This document shows positions 14,931-22,863 of a DNA stretch of 22,863 bases, one piece after another (within the stretch, counting starts at the first letter, position 1; each line of letters opens with the position of its first letter). The notes under the pieces are model-generated. The model was not told the origin of the DNA, did no database searches, and saw nothing but the letters and a program-made list of their open reading frames with translations. The stretch lies in NCBI GenBank assembly GCA_026692885.1, contig JAPLNJ010000349.1, positions 1 to 22,863 on the forward strand, in the 5' to 3' direction. The position numbers were made by a program, and so were the translations under genes. This DNA comes from Planctomycetota bacterium (lineage in GTDB: Bacteria; Planctomycetota; Planctomycetia; Pirellulales; Pirellulaceae).

Positions 14931-16249
14931 GAGCAGCTGCCTTGACTACGCTCCGCCAGTTGTACGAGCAGGCCCAGCGGTACTTGCCGGGCGGCGTCTC
15001 GGCCACGGCGCGCGCCAATGCGGCCATCGGCCACCCCCTGTACGTGGCTCGTGGCGACGGCGCACGGATCGTCGACGTGGAGGGACGCGAGTACATTGAC
15101 ATGTGTATGTCGCACGGCGCCTCGTTGCTGGGCCACAATCACCCCCGGCTCAAGGCGGCCCTGGCGCAGGCCCTCGACCTGGGCATCATTTGCTCGTACG
15201 AGACGGAACACCACGTGGCCCTGGCCCGGCGCGTCACCGAGGTGGTGCCGTGCGCCGAACTGGTACGCTTCGCCGGTTCGGGGACCGAGACGGTGATGCA
15301 TGCCTTGCGTCTGGCCCGCAGCGCCACGGGCCGCGACAAAATCCTCAAGTTCGAAGGGCACTTCCACGGTTATGCGGATGCCTTGAATTTCAGCGCGGCA
15401 CCGCCGCTGGATCAGGCGGGCCCGGCCTCGGCGCCCCGCGTCTATCCGGAATCCTCGGGGGTCCCCGCCAGCGCCCACGGTGACATCGTCATCGTCCCGT
15501 TCAACGACGAGCCGGCGTTGGAAGCAGCGTTCGCGGCCCACGGCCGAGAAACGGCCGCGCTGATGCTCGAACCGATCAATTACGACCAGGGCTGCATCCT
15601 GCCCAAGCCTGGCTTCCTCCAACTCTGTCGGGACCTGTGCGACCGGCACGGCGTGGTCCTGTTCTACGATGAAGTGCTGACCGCGTTTCGCATGGCCCTG
15701 GGCGGCGCGCAGCAATACCTGGGCGTGACACCAGACCTGTGCGTGTTGGGCAAGGCGTTCGGTGGCGGCACGCCGATCAGCGCCGTGGCCGGCAAACGCG
15801 AGATCATGCAGCAGCTGCGCCCGCTGGGCCGCAGCGAGATGAGCGGCACGTACCTGGCCCACCTGACCACCGTGCTCGGCGCGCTGGCCGCGTTGGAGGA
15901 ATATAGCCGCCCGGGTTTCTATGAGCGTCTCCACGCGGTCGGTGACTATTTCTATGCTCGCCTTCAAGAACTCATCGAGCACAGCGGGGTGCCGGTGCGA
16001 CTGCAGTACGTGGGTCCGCGCTTCGGCCTGTACTTCGGGATCAGGGACGAGGTGACTAACTACCGGCAAGCGGCACGCAAGGATCGCGTCCTGGAACAAG
16101 TGTTCCTGGCCGGCTGTTATCGCCGCGGCGTGTATTTCGCAGTGTCGCCCCACCACGGATTTTCTGCCGCCCACACCGAAGCGGACATGGACTGCGTGCT
16201 GGCGGCGATGGCCGGCGCGCTGGAAGATGTCAAACAGAGCAATGCGTAG
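14921..16249 (+). CDS. Class III PLP aminotransferase, glutamate-1-semialdehyde-aminomutase-like
   Basis: 442 aa from GTG 14921, which overlaps the SDR stop by 10 bp; TTG at 14927 or 14942 are alternatives, the latter giving MTTLRQLYEQAQRYLPGGVS, the usual family start. GSAM-type features are FAGSGTETVMHALRLAR, FEGHFHGYAD, FYDEVLTAFR (PLP-ring Asp) and LGKAFGGGTPISA with the Schiff-base Lys278. It differs from true HemL in the region after the Lys (SEMSGTYLAHLTTVLGALAAL in place of the usual TYSGNP-type motif), so a role in porphyrin synthesis is unlikely; transamination of a keto substrate is more probable. The stop codon TAG lies inside the left arm of an inverted repeat, hinting that the native C-terminus was replaced. 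Confidence 0.9.
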   Translation: MLLRAAALTTLRQLYEQAQRYLPGGVSATARANAAIGHPLYVARGDGARIVDVEGREYIDMCMSHGASLLGHNHPRLKAALAQALDLGIICSYETEHHVALARRVTEVVPCAELVRFAGSGTETVMHALRLARSATGRDKILKFEGHFHGYADALNFSAAPPLDQAGPASAPRVYPESSGVPASAHGDIVIVPFNDEPALEAAFAAHGRETAALMLEPINYDQGCILPKPGFLQLCRDLCDRHGVVLFYDEVLTAFRMALGGAQQYLGVTPDLCVLGKAFGGGTPISAVAGKREIMQQLRPLGRSEMSGTYLAHLTTVLGALAALEEYSRPGFYERLHAVGDYFYARLQELIEHSGVPVRLQYVGPRFGLYFGIRDEVTNYRQAARKDRVLEQVFLAGCYRRGVYFAVSPHHGFSAAHTEADMDCVLAAMAGALEDVKQSNA

Positions 16250-16333
16250 GGTGGACCAAGTACTCGCGGCCCACCATCGAGAGCCAGCCGCTTCCGCGGA
16301 ATTGGTGGGCCGCGAGTACTTGGCCCACCCTAC
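16246..16333. repeat. 31-nt inverted repeat containing the aminotransferase stop codon
   Basis: Left arm 16246-16276 (GTAGGGTGGACCAAGTACTC...) and right arm 16303-16333 are complementary except for one base, around a 26-nt loop. Each arm is itself the unit seen singly at 4431-4466 (GGGTGG...GTACTCGCGG...CCACC). The TAG of the upstream gene is at 16247-16249. Confidence 0.85.
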
Positions 16334-16340
16334 CGTGCCT

Positions 16341-16512
16341 CGTTGCCAGGCTCTGCCTGGGAACGCACTGCCTTGCCGGCTCCGCCGGCCGGCTTACGAG
16401 GCGGAGCCTCGCGTGCAGTGGGTTACGAGGCGGAGCCTCGTAACCAGGACGCTGGGCAGACGACGCGGAGCGTCGAAACACGGGCGTTCCCACGCAGAGC
16501 GTGGGAACGAGA
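16341..16512 (+). repeat. Array of GGA/TCT-triloop hairpins, composite copy C
   Basis: Successive palindromes: 16341-16365 (CCAGGC-TCT-GCCTGG core), 16375-16389 (GCCGGC-TCC-GCCGGC), 16394-16411 (partial), 16422-16444 (GTTACGAGGC-GGA-GCCTCGTAAC, perfect), 16462-16474 (GACGC-GGA-GCGTC) and 16485-16509 (11-bp stem, AGA loop). 16454-16512 matches 771-831 in the same orientation. No gene; the array lies just past the stop of the lactonase gene and so between two convergent genes. Confidence 0.8.
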
Positions 16513-16542
16513 GCGGCGTGAAGATGTGCACCGCAGAGGGTT

Positions 16543-17688
16543 TCACGGCAGCAGCCTGATACAGGACGGGCTCGGCAGGGAGACGGGTGGGCCGACGGAG
16601 CGCAAGCGGCCCGTGGAGGGATCGATCTGAAACACGGCGACGTTGTTGCCAGGCATGTTGGCACACAGCAGCAGTTCGCCACCAGGCGAGATCGCCAGGT
16701 TCTGCGGTCCTTGGCCGAGACTCGGTTCAATCCCGATCAGCGTCAACCGACCGTTCTCGTCAAGGCGATACGCGGCGATGCTGTCGTGCCCGCGATTCGT
16801 GCCGTACAGGAAGCGGCCGTTCGGCGTAATCTTCAGGTCCGCGCAATAGCTCTTGCCGACAAACTCCTGGGGCAGTGTCGAAATCGTCTGCCGCTCGCGG
16901 AGCATTCCGGATGCCGAGTCGTAGTCGAACAAAGTCACCGAGTTGCTGAGTTCGTTGATGACGTAAACCTGTTTGCCGGTCGGGTGGAAGGTCAGATGCC
17001 GAGGCCCGACGCCGGGCGAGGTTTTCACGAACGGCGGTTGATTGGCGGAGAGTTTGGCCCGAGCGGCATCCAGCCGATAGCCCAGCACCTGGTCGAGTCC
17101 CAGATCCGCAGCGTAGGCAAAGCGGTTATCAGGACTGACCACCAGGCAGTGCGCGTGGGGACCCTCTTGGCGTGCGGGATCGACACTCGAGCCGGCGTGT
17201 TGCATAAATGACGACGCCTCGCCGAGCGAGCCATCCTCGTGCACCGGCAGTGACGCCACGCTGCCGGTCGCATAATTCGCGACCAGCACCGTCTTGCCAG
17301 TCGCGTCGACGTCCAGATAGCAGGCCGCGGAGCCGCGGGCCGACTGCCGGTTCAACAACTTCAGCTGGCCGGTGCGTCCGACGATCGCGAAGGCGGCTAC
17401 TTGCTCGTGTTCCGCGCCTCCGAACTTGCGCGCGTGAATCGAGTACAGGAACCTTCCATCCCGCGATACGGCCAGGAAGAAAGGATGCTCGACGCCCGTC
17501 GTCCGCTGCACGGCCTGCAGGTGGCCAGTCTGCGGGTTTAGCTGGAAAGCCTGAATGGCGCCGTCGTCCCCGGCCGCGAAGGATGAAATAAACACCAGCG
17601 GCTCATCCGCCTGCGTCGTCGAAACTGTGGTAGTTAACATGGCACTCACGATGATTGGAAGCAGGGATCGGATCGATTCAGAATTCAT
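16543..17688 (-). CDS. Exported lactonase-family beta-propeller protein (YbhE/Pgl-like)
   Basis: 381 aa with a signal peptide (cleavage likely after TTQA near 27). The repeating SxDGRFLY, SPDNRFAYAAD, HPTGKQVYVINE, TPNGRFLYGTNRG and SPGGELLLCANM motifs are the blade strands of a seven-bladed 6-phosphogluconolactonase/carboxymuconate-cyclase-type propeller. Family hallmarks present are GPHAHCLVVSPD, GVGPRHLTFHPTGK and GQGPQNLAISPGG. It probably hydrolyses a sugar lactone, but the export signal argues against a pentose-phosphate role and the true substrate is unknown. The ATG at 17688 has GGGAGT 7 nt upstream. It is divergent from the large haem protein at 17904. Confidence 0.92.
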   Translation of the reverse strand: MNSESIRSLLPIIVSAMLTTTVSTTQADEPLVFISSFAAGDDGAIQAFQLNPQTGHLQAVQRTTGVEHPFFLAVSRDGRFLYSIHARKFGGAEHEQVAAFAIVGRTGQLKLLNRQSARGSAACYLDVDATGKTVLVANYATGSVASLPVHEDGSLGEASSFMQHAGSSVDPARQEGPHAHCLVVSPDNRFAYAADLGLDQVLGYRLDAARAKLSANQPPFVKTSPGVGPRHLTFHPTGKQVYVINELSNSVTLFDYDSASGMLRERQTISTLPQEFVGKSYCADLKITPNGRFLYGTNRGHDSIAAYRLDENGRLTLIGIEPSLGQGPQNLAISPGGELLLCANMPGNNVAVFQIDPSTGRLRSVGPPVSLPSPSCIRLLP

Positions 17689-17903
17689 GGGTTACTCCCG
17701 TCAGAAAGCAGCTGTCGAAGCTCATGCGTCACCGTGTATTGCGGATGACTACGGCGGTCCACTTATCATCCGGATCGCTGGCCCGACCGCCATCCCTACT
17801 TTGGGAAAACTGCAGGCCGTGTGGATTTCGGCTGGCCTAATCCTTACCATTAACCGCGAGCGGGATAACAATACGTGCTGCACAAGCGTGGAGGCCGTCA
17901 GCG
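17689..17903. promoter_or_regulatory. Divergent intergenic region, lactonase / HzsA-like gene
   Basis: 215 bp that should hold both promoters. On the plus strand TTACCA followed after 16 bp by TAACAA (around 17846-17873) is a weak -35/-10 candidate. GGAGG (17890-17894) sits 9 nt before the ATG at 17904. No repeat-family member is present here, unlike most other spacers. Confidence 0.3.
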
Positions 17904-20900
17904 ATGTTTCTTGACCCCAACGTCGAACTGCATTCGGTGTCACCTTGTCCGGCGCACTTGCTACGGACCTGCGCGGCGAGGCGCGGAACACGACAGTCAG
18001 GCATCCGCTGCGCCGCGCTGGGATGGCTGCTGCTGGGCCACCTCGTATTCGTCGGCAACCGTGGCGCTGTCGCCGCCAAAGCGCAGGAACTCTTCGCCTG
18101 CACGTTCCAGAATACCGCGCTCGCCAAACCGTGGAAGATCATCGGCGGCACATGGCAAGTGCAGCAGGGTGTGCTTCAGCAGGTGAATGCGGGCCTCGAC
18201 GATCCCAGCAAAGTGGTCCTCATCATCGGCGACGCCGACGAACTCTCCTCCGGAATCGTGCTGACCGCCAAGCTTCGTCTGGACACCTGGAAAGGCGACG
18301 ACCAGGCCCGTGCCGGCGTCGGCTTGTGCTGCGATCCCGACACGGGCTACGGGCTGAATCTCGCGTTCAACCGGGGACAACTCCAGTTCGTCCACGACTA
18401 CGTGACATGGGTGCCCGGCTGTGCCTTTTCCTACCAGACCGGCGCGTGGTATTGGATGAAACTGTGCAAGACCCCGGGCGCGTTGCGAGGCAAAGCGTGG
18501 CGCGACGGCGAGCCGGAGCCGGCCGACTGGATGGTGTCTTGGACGGGCTTCGATGAAACCCTGACCGGTTATCCAGCCCTCCTTGGCTGCTCGGGCGGTC
18601 CAGGCGCGGGCGGGTCGACGGTCTCGTTTGCCGAGTGCTGCGTGCTGCGCATCGGCCTCGGCCCGACGTCGTACTACACGAAAAAACCTACCTGGCAGGA
18701 GACGATGACAGCCAGTCTCGAGGCTCTTGCCAGGCAGAACACCGCGACGGCGGACTCCGGGCTCAAGACCGGCGAGGCTCGGAACGAGAGTCTCTGGCGA
18801 CGGCTGCGGCGCGATTTCTCCGAGCCTCCAGCGCGGCGGCAAATGGCCTGGGAGCGGCAAGACGCCATCTGGCCGCAGGCCGGACAACGCGTGACGGCTG
18901 CCGGGTTGACCGAGCGCTACGCCGGTGCTGCGCGAGCCGGTCTGGCCGAACAGGCTCGTCAGCTCGCCAAGCACGTGCAGTCCACCGCGGACCTCGCACC
19001 ACTCCGCAGTCTGTACTATCGCTCGCGAGAGATCGAAGAGCTGATCGCCCGGTGGGACGAGGCCAAGGTCCAATCCCTGCGTCTGGCAGTGGTTGATCTC
19101 CTGCGGACGTTCGGAGACCGGTATGCTCAAGGGCCGGAGTATCTGCGGCGTCTGGCGGAGCTGGAGGCCGACGTGGCAGAGGCCCGCGGCCACGCAGGGC
19201 GGCCGGCCGGCCTCGAACCCTTGGCCGCCGCCATGCAGCGTTTCGAGTCGCTACGGGCGGAAGCCTTGTTGGCCAATCCGCTCTTGGATTTCGACCGGCT
19301 CGTGCTCGTGAAGCGTGCCGACGCCGAGCAGAAGGCGCCGCGTCCACGGGTCCGCGGGGAAGCGGCAAATTTCGTGGGCAACGACACCATCGGGTTCCTC
19401 AACGGCCTGCCGATCAACTTCCAGGGCAACGGCTACCTGCGCGAGATTGCCTTCGACAATGAGATCGCTGTACTTTCGCCGGTCCGCCCCGGCGGGCAGC
19501 TCACGACGGTCTATCGCCCCGACAAGCCGGTCTTCGTCGGCGATCTGAAGATGCACTTCGACGCGGAGCGGTTACTGTTTTCCTCGGTCGGCAGTCACGA
19601 ACGTTGGCAGATCTTCGAGGTGGGAGTCGACGGCCGTGGGCTGCGTCAGGTCACGCGCGGCGAGGAGAGCGATGTCGACAACTACGACTCCTGTTACCTG
19701 CCGGACGAGCGCGTCCTGTTCGCCTCGTCGGCCTGTTTCCAGTCGGTCCCGTGCGAGCGGCGGTGCGACGAGGTGGCTAACTTCTGCGTCATGAACGCCG
19801 ACGGCTCGGCCATGCGCCGCCTGTGCTTCGACCAAGACCACAACTTCTATCCTTCCCTGATGGCGGACGGCCGCATCCTGTACACCCGCTGGGAATACAC
19901 CGACATTGCGCATGCCTTCACCGGGCGGCTGATGACGATGAATCCCGATGGGACCGGGCAACGGGCCCACTATGCCAGCGGCAGTTTCTGGCCCAACCGC
20001 ATCTTTTACGCCCGGCCCATCCCCGCTTGCCCGACGAAATTCGTGGCCATCGTCACCGGGCATCACGGAACGGCGCGCGCCGGCGAGTTGGTGTTGTTCG
20101 ACGTGGCCCAGGGCCGGCATCTGGCGGAAGGGGCCGTGCAACGGATCCCAGGACGCGGGAAGCCCGTCGAGGCGAAAATGGTCGACAACCTGGTCGATGC
20201 CTCCTGGCCGAAGTTCCTGCACCCCTATCCCCTGAGCGACAAGTACTTCCTGGCGTCGTGCCGACCCAACCCGCAGTCGCCTTGGGGGGTCTATCTGGTC
20301 GACACGTTCGACAATCTGCTGTTGCTCCGCGAGGAGGAAGGTTGCGTGCTGTTCGAGCCGATTCCGCTACGGAAAACACCGCGCCCGCCGGTCATTCCCG
20401 AACGGGTGAACCTCGCCAGCCGGGAAGGGACGGTTTATTTGCAGGACATCTACCTTGGCCGCGGGCTCCAGGGCGTCCCGCGCGGCACGGTCAAGCAGCT
20501 CCGGCTGTTTACCTACCACTTCAATTACTTCGGCACGTCGGGCATCGAGGACTACGTGGGCATGGACGGTCCTTGGGACGTGCGCCGCGTGCTGGGCACC
20601 GTGCCGGTAGCTGCCGACGGCTCGGCCTACTTCACCGTCCCAGCCAACACGCCCATCGCCCTGCAACCCTTGGACGCCGAAGGGAAGGCCGTGCAACTGA
20701 TGCGCAGCTGGTTCACTGCCATGCCGGGCGAAGCTGTCACGTGCATCGGCTGCCACGAACATGCCAACGATGCACCCCCACGTTCGCCGGCCGGCATGCC
20801 GGCCGGCGCGCCCGTGTCGATCACGCCGTGGCACGGCCCCGTGCGCGGGTTCAGTTGGGATCGCGAAGTACAGCCTGTGCTGGACAAGTACTGTGTGGGC

Positions 20901-22316
20901 TGCCACAACGGCCAACCGCAGCCTGGAGGCACGGTGGCGTGCGACCTGCGGCGTGCGGAGCCAACCAGCATGCCGCAATCGCCGTTTCCGTTCCCGCCCT
21001 CGTTCTACGAACTGCGACGGTATGTCCGCAGTCCCGGCCTGGAGGGGCCGAGCGTCATCCCGGTGGCTGACTACCACGCCGATGCTAATCCACTGGTGCA
21101 AATGCTCCGCAAAGGCCATCACCGTGTCCGGCTGGATACCGAGGCGTGGGACCGGCTGGTGACGTGGATCGATATGAACGCCCCGGCCTACGGGACTTGG
21201 CTCGAGATTCCTACCGTCCGCAATCGGGAACAGTATCTCCGGCAGCCGACGGCGTTCTTCACGAGTGGGCTGCGGCCGTCGTCGGTCGACGAGATCCAGC
21301 ACTTCCGTCAACGGCGTCTGGAGATGCAACGCCGTTACGGCGGCGTGGACGACGATCCGGAATCCGTTCCCGTCGTGCCAAGCGAACCAGTGAGCCCGCA
21401 GTTGCCGCCGCCCGAGACGCCGCCCGCCGAGATTGTCGCGCCGGCCGGTTGGCCGTTCGACGCTGCGGAGGCCCAACGGCGTCAGGCCGCCGCGGGCACG
21501 CCCACTCGGCGGACGATCGAGCTCGGCGCCGGCGTCATCATGGACTTGGTGCGCATCCCCGCGGGAGACTTTGTGCTGGGAGATCCGGCGGGCGATCCCG
21601 ACGAACGGCCGCGGGAAGTCGCGAAGATCTCGCGCCCGTTCTGGATCGGCACGTGTGAAGTGACCAATGCCCAGTTCCAGCGATTCCATCCGTCGCACGA
21701 CAGCGGCTCCGAACCTATGTTGTGGCTCAAATGGCACCCGGGCCACTTCGTCGCGCTGAACCAACCCCAGCAGCCCGTCTGCCGCGTTTCGTGGCAGGAA
21801 GTCGGCGCCTTCTGCGAGTGGCTGTCGCAGCAGACCGGTAAGAAGTTCACGCTGCCCCACGAAGCGCAGTGGGAATGGGCCTGTCGGGCGGGGAGCGATA
21901 CACCGTGGAGCTTCGGCGCTGCCGCCGCCGATTTTCCCGCCTTCGCGAATCTGGCGGACTCGACGCTGTTGGAACTTGGTCGGCGGGCCGCTCTGGAGAA
22001 AGTCAAGCCGTTCTTCGCGGTGGAACCGGCCGACGACCGACAGGCCGTCTCCGCGCCAGTCGGCTCGTACCGGCCTAACGCCTGGGGCGTCTACGACATG
22101 CACGGCAACATCGCCGAGTGGACCGCCAGTGCGGATCTGCCGTATCCGTTCCGGGCCGACGACCCGCGCCAGGCCGCAGCCGACACACGGAGAATCGTCC
22201 GCGGCGGCTCCTGGCGTGAACGGGCCGACCTGGCGCGCTCCGGCTGCCGTCTGAGCTACCAGCCGTGGCAGCGCGTGTTCAACGTTGGCTTCCGCGTGAT
22301 CTGCGAGACGGACTAG
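17904..22316 (+). CDS. Large exported protein: LamG-like, HzsA-like region, two c-type haem sites, C-terminal FGE domain
   Basis: 1470 aa. A hydrophobic segment (about 34-52, ending near AVAAKA) acts as an export signal after an Arg-rich start. Residues about 62-250 look like a concanavalin/LamG-type sandwich (TWQVQQGVLQQV...). A helical linker runs to about 455, then the hydrazine-synthase-alpha-like region begins with NPLLDFDRLVLVKR (458-471) and includes CDEVANFCVMNADGS, DQDHNFYP (643-650) and LYTRWEYTD. CIGCH (947-951) and CVGCH (997-1001) are CxxCH haem c sites. Residues about 1210-1468 are an FGE/SUMF1-like domain (RIPAGDF, PVCRVSWQEV, RIVRGGSW...GFRVICETD). Periplasmic electron transfer or redox chemistry is likely. 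No other hydrazine-synthase subunits are nearby, so anammox function is not implied; many non-anammox planctomycetes have such relatives. The GGAGG-ATG spacing supports the start. Confidence 0.88.
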   Translation: MFLDPNVELHSVSPCPAHLLRTCAARRGTRQSGIRCAALGWLLLGHLVFVGNRGAVAAKAQELFACTFQNTALAKPWKIIGGTWQVQQGVLQQVNAGLDDPSKVVLIIGDADELSSGIVLTAKLRLDTWKGDDQARAGVGLCCDPDTGYGLNLAFNRGQLQFVHDYVTWVPGCAFSYQTGAWYWMKLCKTPGALRGKAWRDGEPEPADWMVSWTGFDETLTGYPALLGCSGGPGAGGSTVSFAECCVLRIGLGPTSYYTKKPTWQETMTASLEALARQNTATADSGLKTGEARNESLWRRLRRDFSEPPARRQMAWERQDAIWPQAGQRVTAAGLTERYAGAARAGLAEQARQLAKHVQSTADLAPLRSLYYRSREIEELIARWDEAKVQSLRLAVVDLLRTFGDRYAQGPEYLRRLAELEADVAEARGHAGRPAGLEPLAAAMQRFESLRAEALLANPLLDFDRLVLVKRADAEQKAPRPRVRGEAANFVGNDTIGFLNGLPINFQGNGYLREIAFDNEIAVLSPVRPGGQLTTVYRPDKPVFVGDLKMHFDAERLLFSSVGSHERWQIFEVGVDGRGLRQVTRGEESDVDNYDSCYLPDERVLFASSACFQSVPCERRCDEVANFCVMNADGSAMRRLCFDQDHNFYPSLMADGRILYTRWEYTDIAHAFTGRLMTMNPDGTGQRAHYASGSFWPNRIFYARPIPACPTKFVAIVTGHHGTARAGELVLFDVAQGRHLAEGAVQRIPGRGKPVEAKMVDNLVDASWPKFLHPYPLSDKYFLASCRPNPQSPWGVYLVDTFDNLLLLREEEGCVLFEPIPLRKTPRPPVIPERVNLASREGTVYLQDIYLGRGLQGVPRGTVKQLRLFTYHFNYFGTSGIEDYVGMDGPWDVRRVLGTVPVAADGSAYFTVPANTPIALQPLDAEGKAVQLMRSWFTAMPGEAVTCIGCHEHANDAPPRSPAGMPAGAPVSITPWHGPVRGFSWDREVQPVLDKYCVGCHNGQPQPGGTVACDLRRAEPTSMPQSPFPFPPSFYELRRYVRSPGLEGPSVIPVADYHADANPLVQMLRKGHHRVRLDTEAWDRLVTWIDMNAPAYGTWLEIPTVRNREQYLRQPTAFFTSGLRPSSVDEIQHFRQRRLEMQRRYGGVDDDPESVPVVPSEPVSPQLPPPETPPAEIVAPAGWPFDAAEAQRRQAAAGTPTRRTIELGAGVIMDLVRIPAGDFVLGDPAGDPDERPREVAKISRPFWIGTCEVTNAQFQRFHPSHDSGSEPMLWLKWHPGHFVALNQPQQPVCRVSWQEVGAFCEWLSQQTGKKFTLPHEAQWEWACRAGSDTPWSFGAAAADFPAFANLADSTLLELGRRAALEKVKPFFAVEPADDRQAVSAPVGSYRPNAWGVYDMHGNIAEWTASADLPYPFRADDPRQAAADTRRIVRGGSWRERADLARSGCRLSYQPWQRVFNVGFRVICETD

Positions 22317-22395
22317 GCGATATTCTGGCCCCTACGCGTCAAGCATGAGACTTAACGATTCAGCAGAGACGGGGCGTGAGACAAGGGGTCAGACG
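22317..22395. repeat. Long-palindrome element, copy 4 (left half only)
   Basis: GCGATATTCTGGCCCCTACG, then CGTCAAGCATGAGACTTAAC, TTCAGCAGAGAC and ACAAGGGGTCAGACG follow the left outer arm of copy 3 in order. The match stops at GGGGTCAGACG (22395), where the inner arm would begin; no right arm exists. It starts directly after the stop codon of the large haem-protein gene. 22396-22500 is somewhat AT-richer and shows nothing recognisable. Confidence 0.7.
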
Positions 22396-22500
22396 TGGGG
22401 TGTTCAGTTTGTCTGATTCTGCGTTGAATTGGTGTTTTCCCGAATGCCTGATTTTGTTCCATTCTGGTTTGCCTCGCAGAGCGATTACGAAATCAAGGAT

Positions 22501-22863
22501 GACCGAGTGGCCCCTGGGGCACCCCTGCTCGTGATCCACAAGTTGATGCCCCAAAGGGGCAGCCACATAGCAGCCGGCGCAGCCCTGGGATCACAAGGTC
22601 CCCCAAAATCCCTGCCCTGAAAGGGCGCAACCTGGAACGGGTGGTGCCCTTTCAGGGCACGTGATCGGGGTCGGCCCCTTTCCCAGGGCTGCGCCCTGGG
22701 CTATCGGGTTGGCCGCCGTTGGCGGCGAACGCCGGTGGTTGGCGATGATTGGTTCCAATCGTCGGCGGCGCTTGTTGGCGGTCGTCCGACCGTCCGCACC
22801 AAAGGTGCGTAATTCGATAGCCCAGCAGCCCTGGGACCACAAGGTCCCCCGAAATCCCTGCCC
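22501..22863. repeat. Palindromic repeat block with a 37-bp direct repeat
   Basis: Contains GTGGCCCCTGGGGCAC (22507-22522), GCCCCAAAGGGGC (22549-22561), GGCAGCCACATAGCAGCC (near 22559, shared with 313-330), CCCTGAAAGGGC and its partner CCCTTTCAGGG (22615-22660), and CCCAGGGCTGCGCCCTGGG (22682-22700). A 37-bp direct repeat, 22581-22617 and 22827-22863 (AGCCCTGGGAYCACAAGGTC...), has two differences. Short frames here are not credible genes. Confidence 0.7.

Noticed and set aside
14921..16249. HemL (glutamate-1-semialdehyde aminomutase) of porphyrin synthesis
   Set aside because: Shares the fold and PLP Lys, but the motif after the Lys differs and the neighbours are an SDR and an aldo/keto reductase, not porphyrin genes.
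16543..17688. Pentose-phosphate 6-phosphogluconolactonase (pgl)
   Set aside because: The family match is good, but a signal peptide places it outside the cytoplasm, so the symbol was not assigned.
20367..22103. 578-aa minus-strand open frame
   Set aside because: Antisense shadow of the HzsA-like/FGE gene, with no recognisable motif and no ribosome site.
17904..22316. Anammox hydrazine synthase subunit
   Set aside because: Only distant alpha-subunit-like features, fused to LamG and FGE domains, and no beta/gamma subunits or hydrazine dehydrogenase nearby.

Overview
The window looks like a chromosomal segment of a GC-rich planctomycete, most likely order Pirellulales (inferred, no marker gene present). 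The reasons are Tat-exported Gfo/Idh/MocA oxidoreductases, an exported HEAT-repeat protein, a hydrazine-synthase-alpha-like/cytochrome c/FGE fusion, a SIR2-NACHT-FGE protein, and gene-poor spacers packed with short palindromic repeats. No tRNA, rRNA, CRISPR array, integrase, reverse transcriptase or transposase gene is visible.

Layout. 1-960 is non-coding and made of several palindromic repeat families. 961-4347 (-) is a 1128-aa SIR2-NACHT-FGE protein, a good candidate for an NLR-like anti-phage or conflict effector. The end of its FGE (C-type-lectin fold) domain looks like the variable region of a diversity-generating retroelement (DGR) target. 4490-6658 (-) is an exported HEAT-repeat protein. 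7080-8333 (-) and 8636-10000 (+) are two divergent Tat-signal Gfo/Idh/MocA oxidoreductases. 10283-10702 (-) is a hotdog acyl-CoA thioesterase lying between two same-orientation copies of a palindromic element of about 246 bp. 11307-12707 (+) is a class II DAHP synthase (shikimate pathway entry), bracketed by two inverted copies of a 109-bp element. 13058-16249 (+) carries an aldo/keto reductase, an SDR dehydrogenase and a class III (GSAM-like) aminotransferase; the last two overlap. 16543-17688 (-) is an exported YbhE/Pgl-type lactonase. It diverges from 17904-22316 (+), a 1470-aa exported protein with an HzsA-like region, two CxxCH haem sites and a C-terminal FGE domain. 22317-22863 is again repeat DNA.

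How the genes may work together: the metabolic genes look like a chromosomal mosaic rather than one pathway. The SDR/aminotransferase pair is probably one transcript, with a sigma70-like promoter in front. The two oxidoreductases share a divergent control region. The most interesting items are the SIR2-NACHT-FGE protein with its putative diversified tip, and the dense palindromic repeats, in which arms or stems change together while pairing, ends or loop cores are conserved and which bracket single genes.
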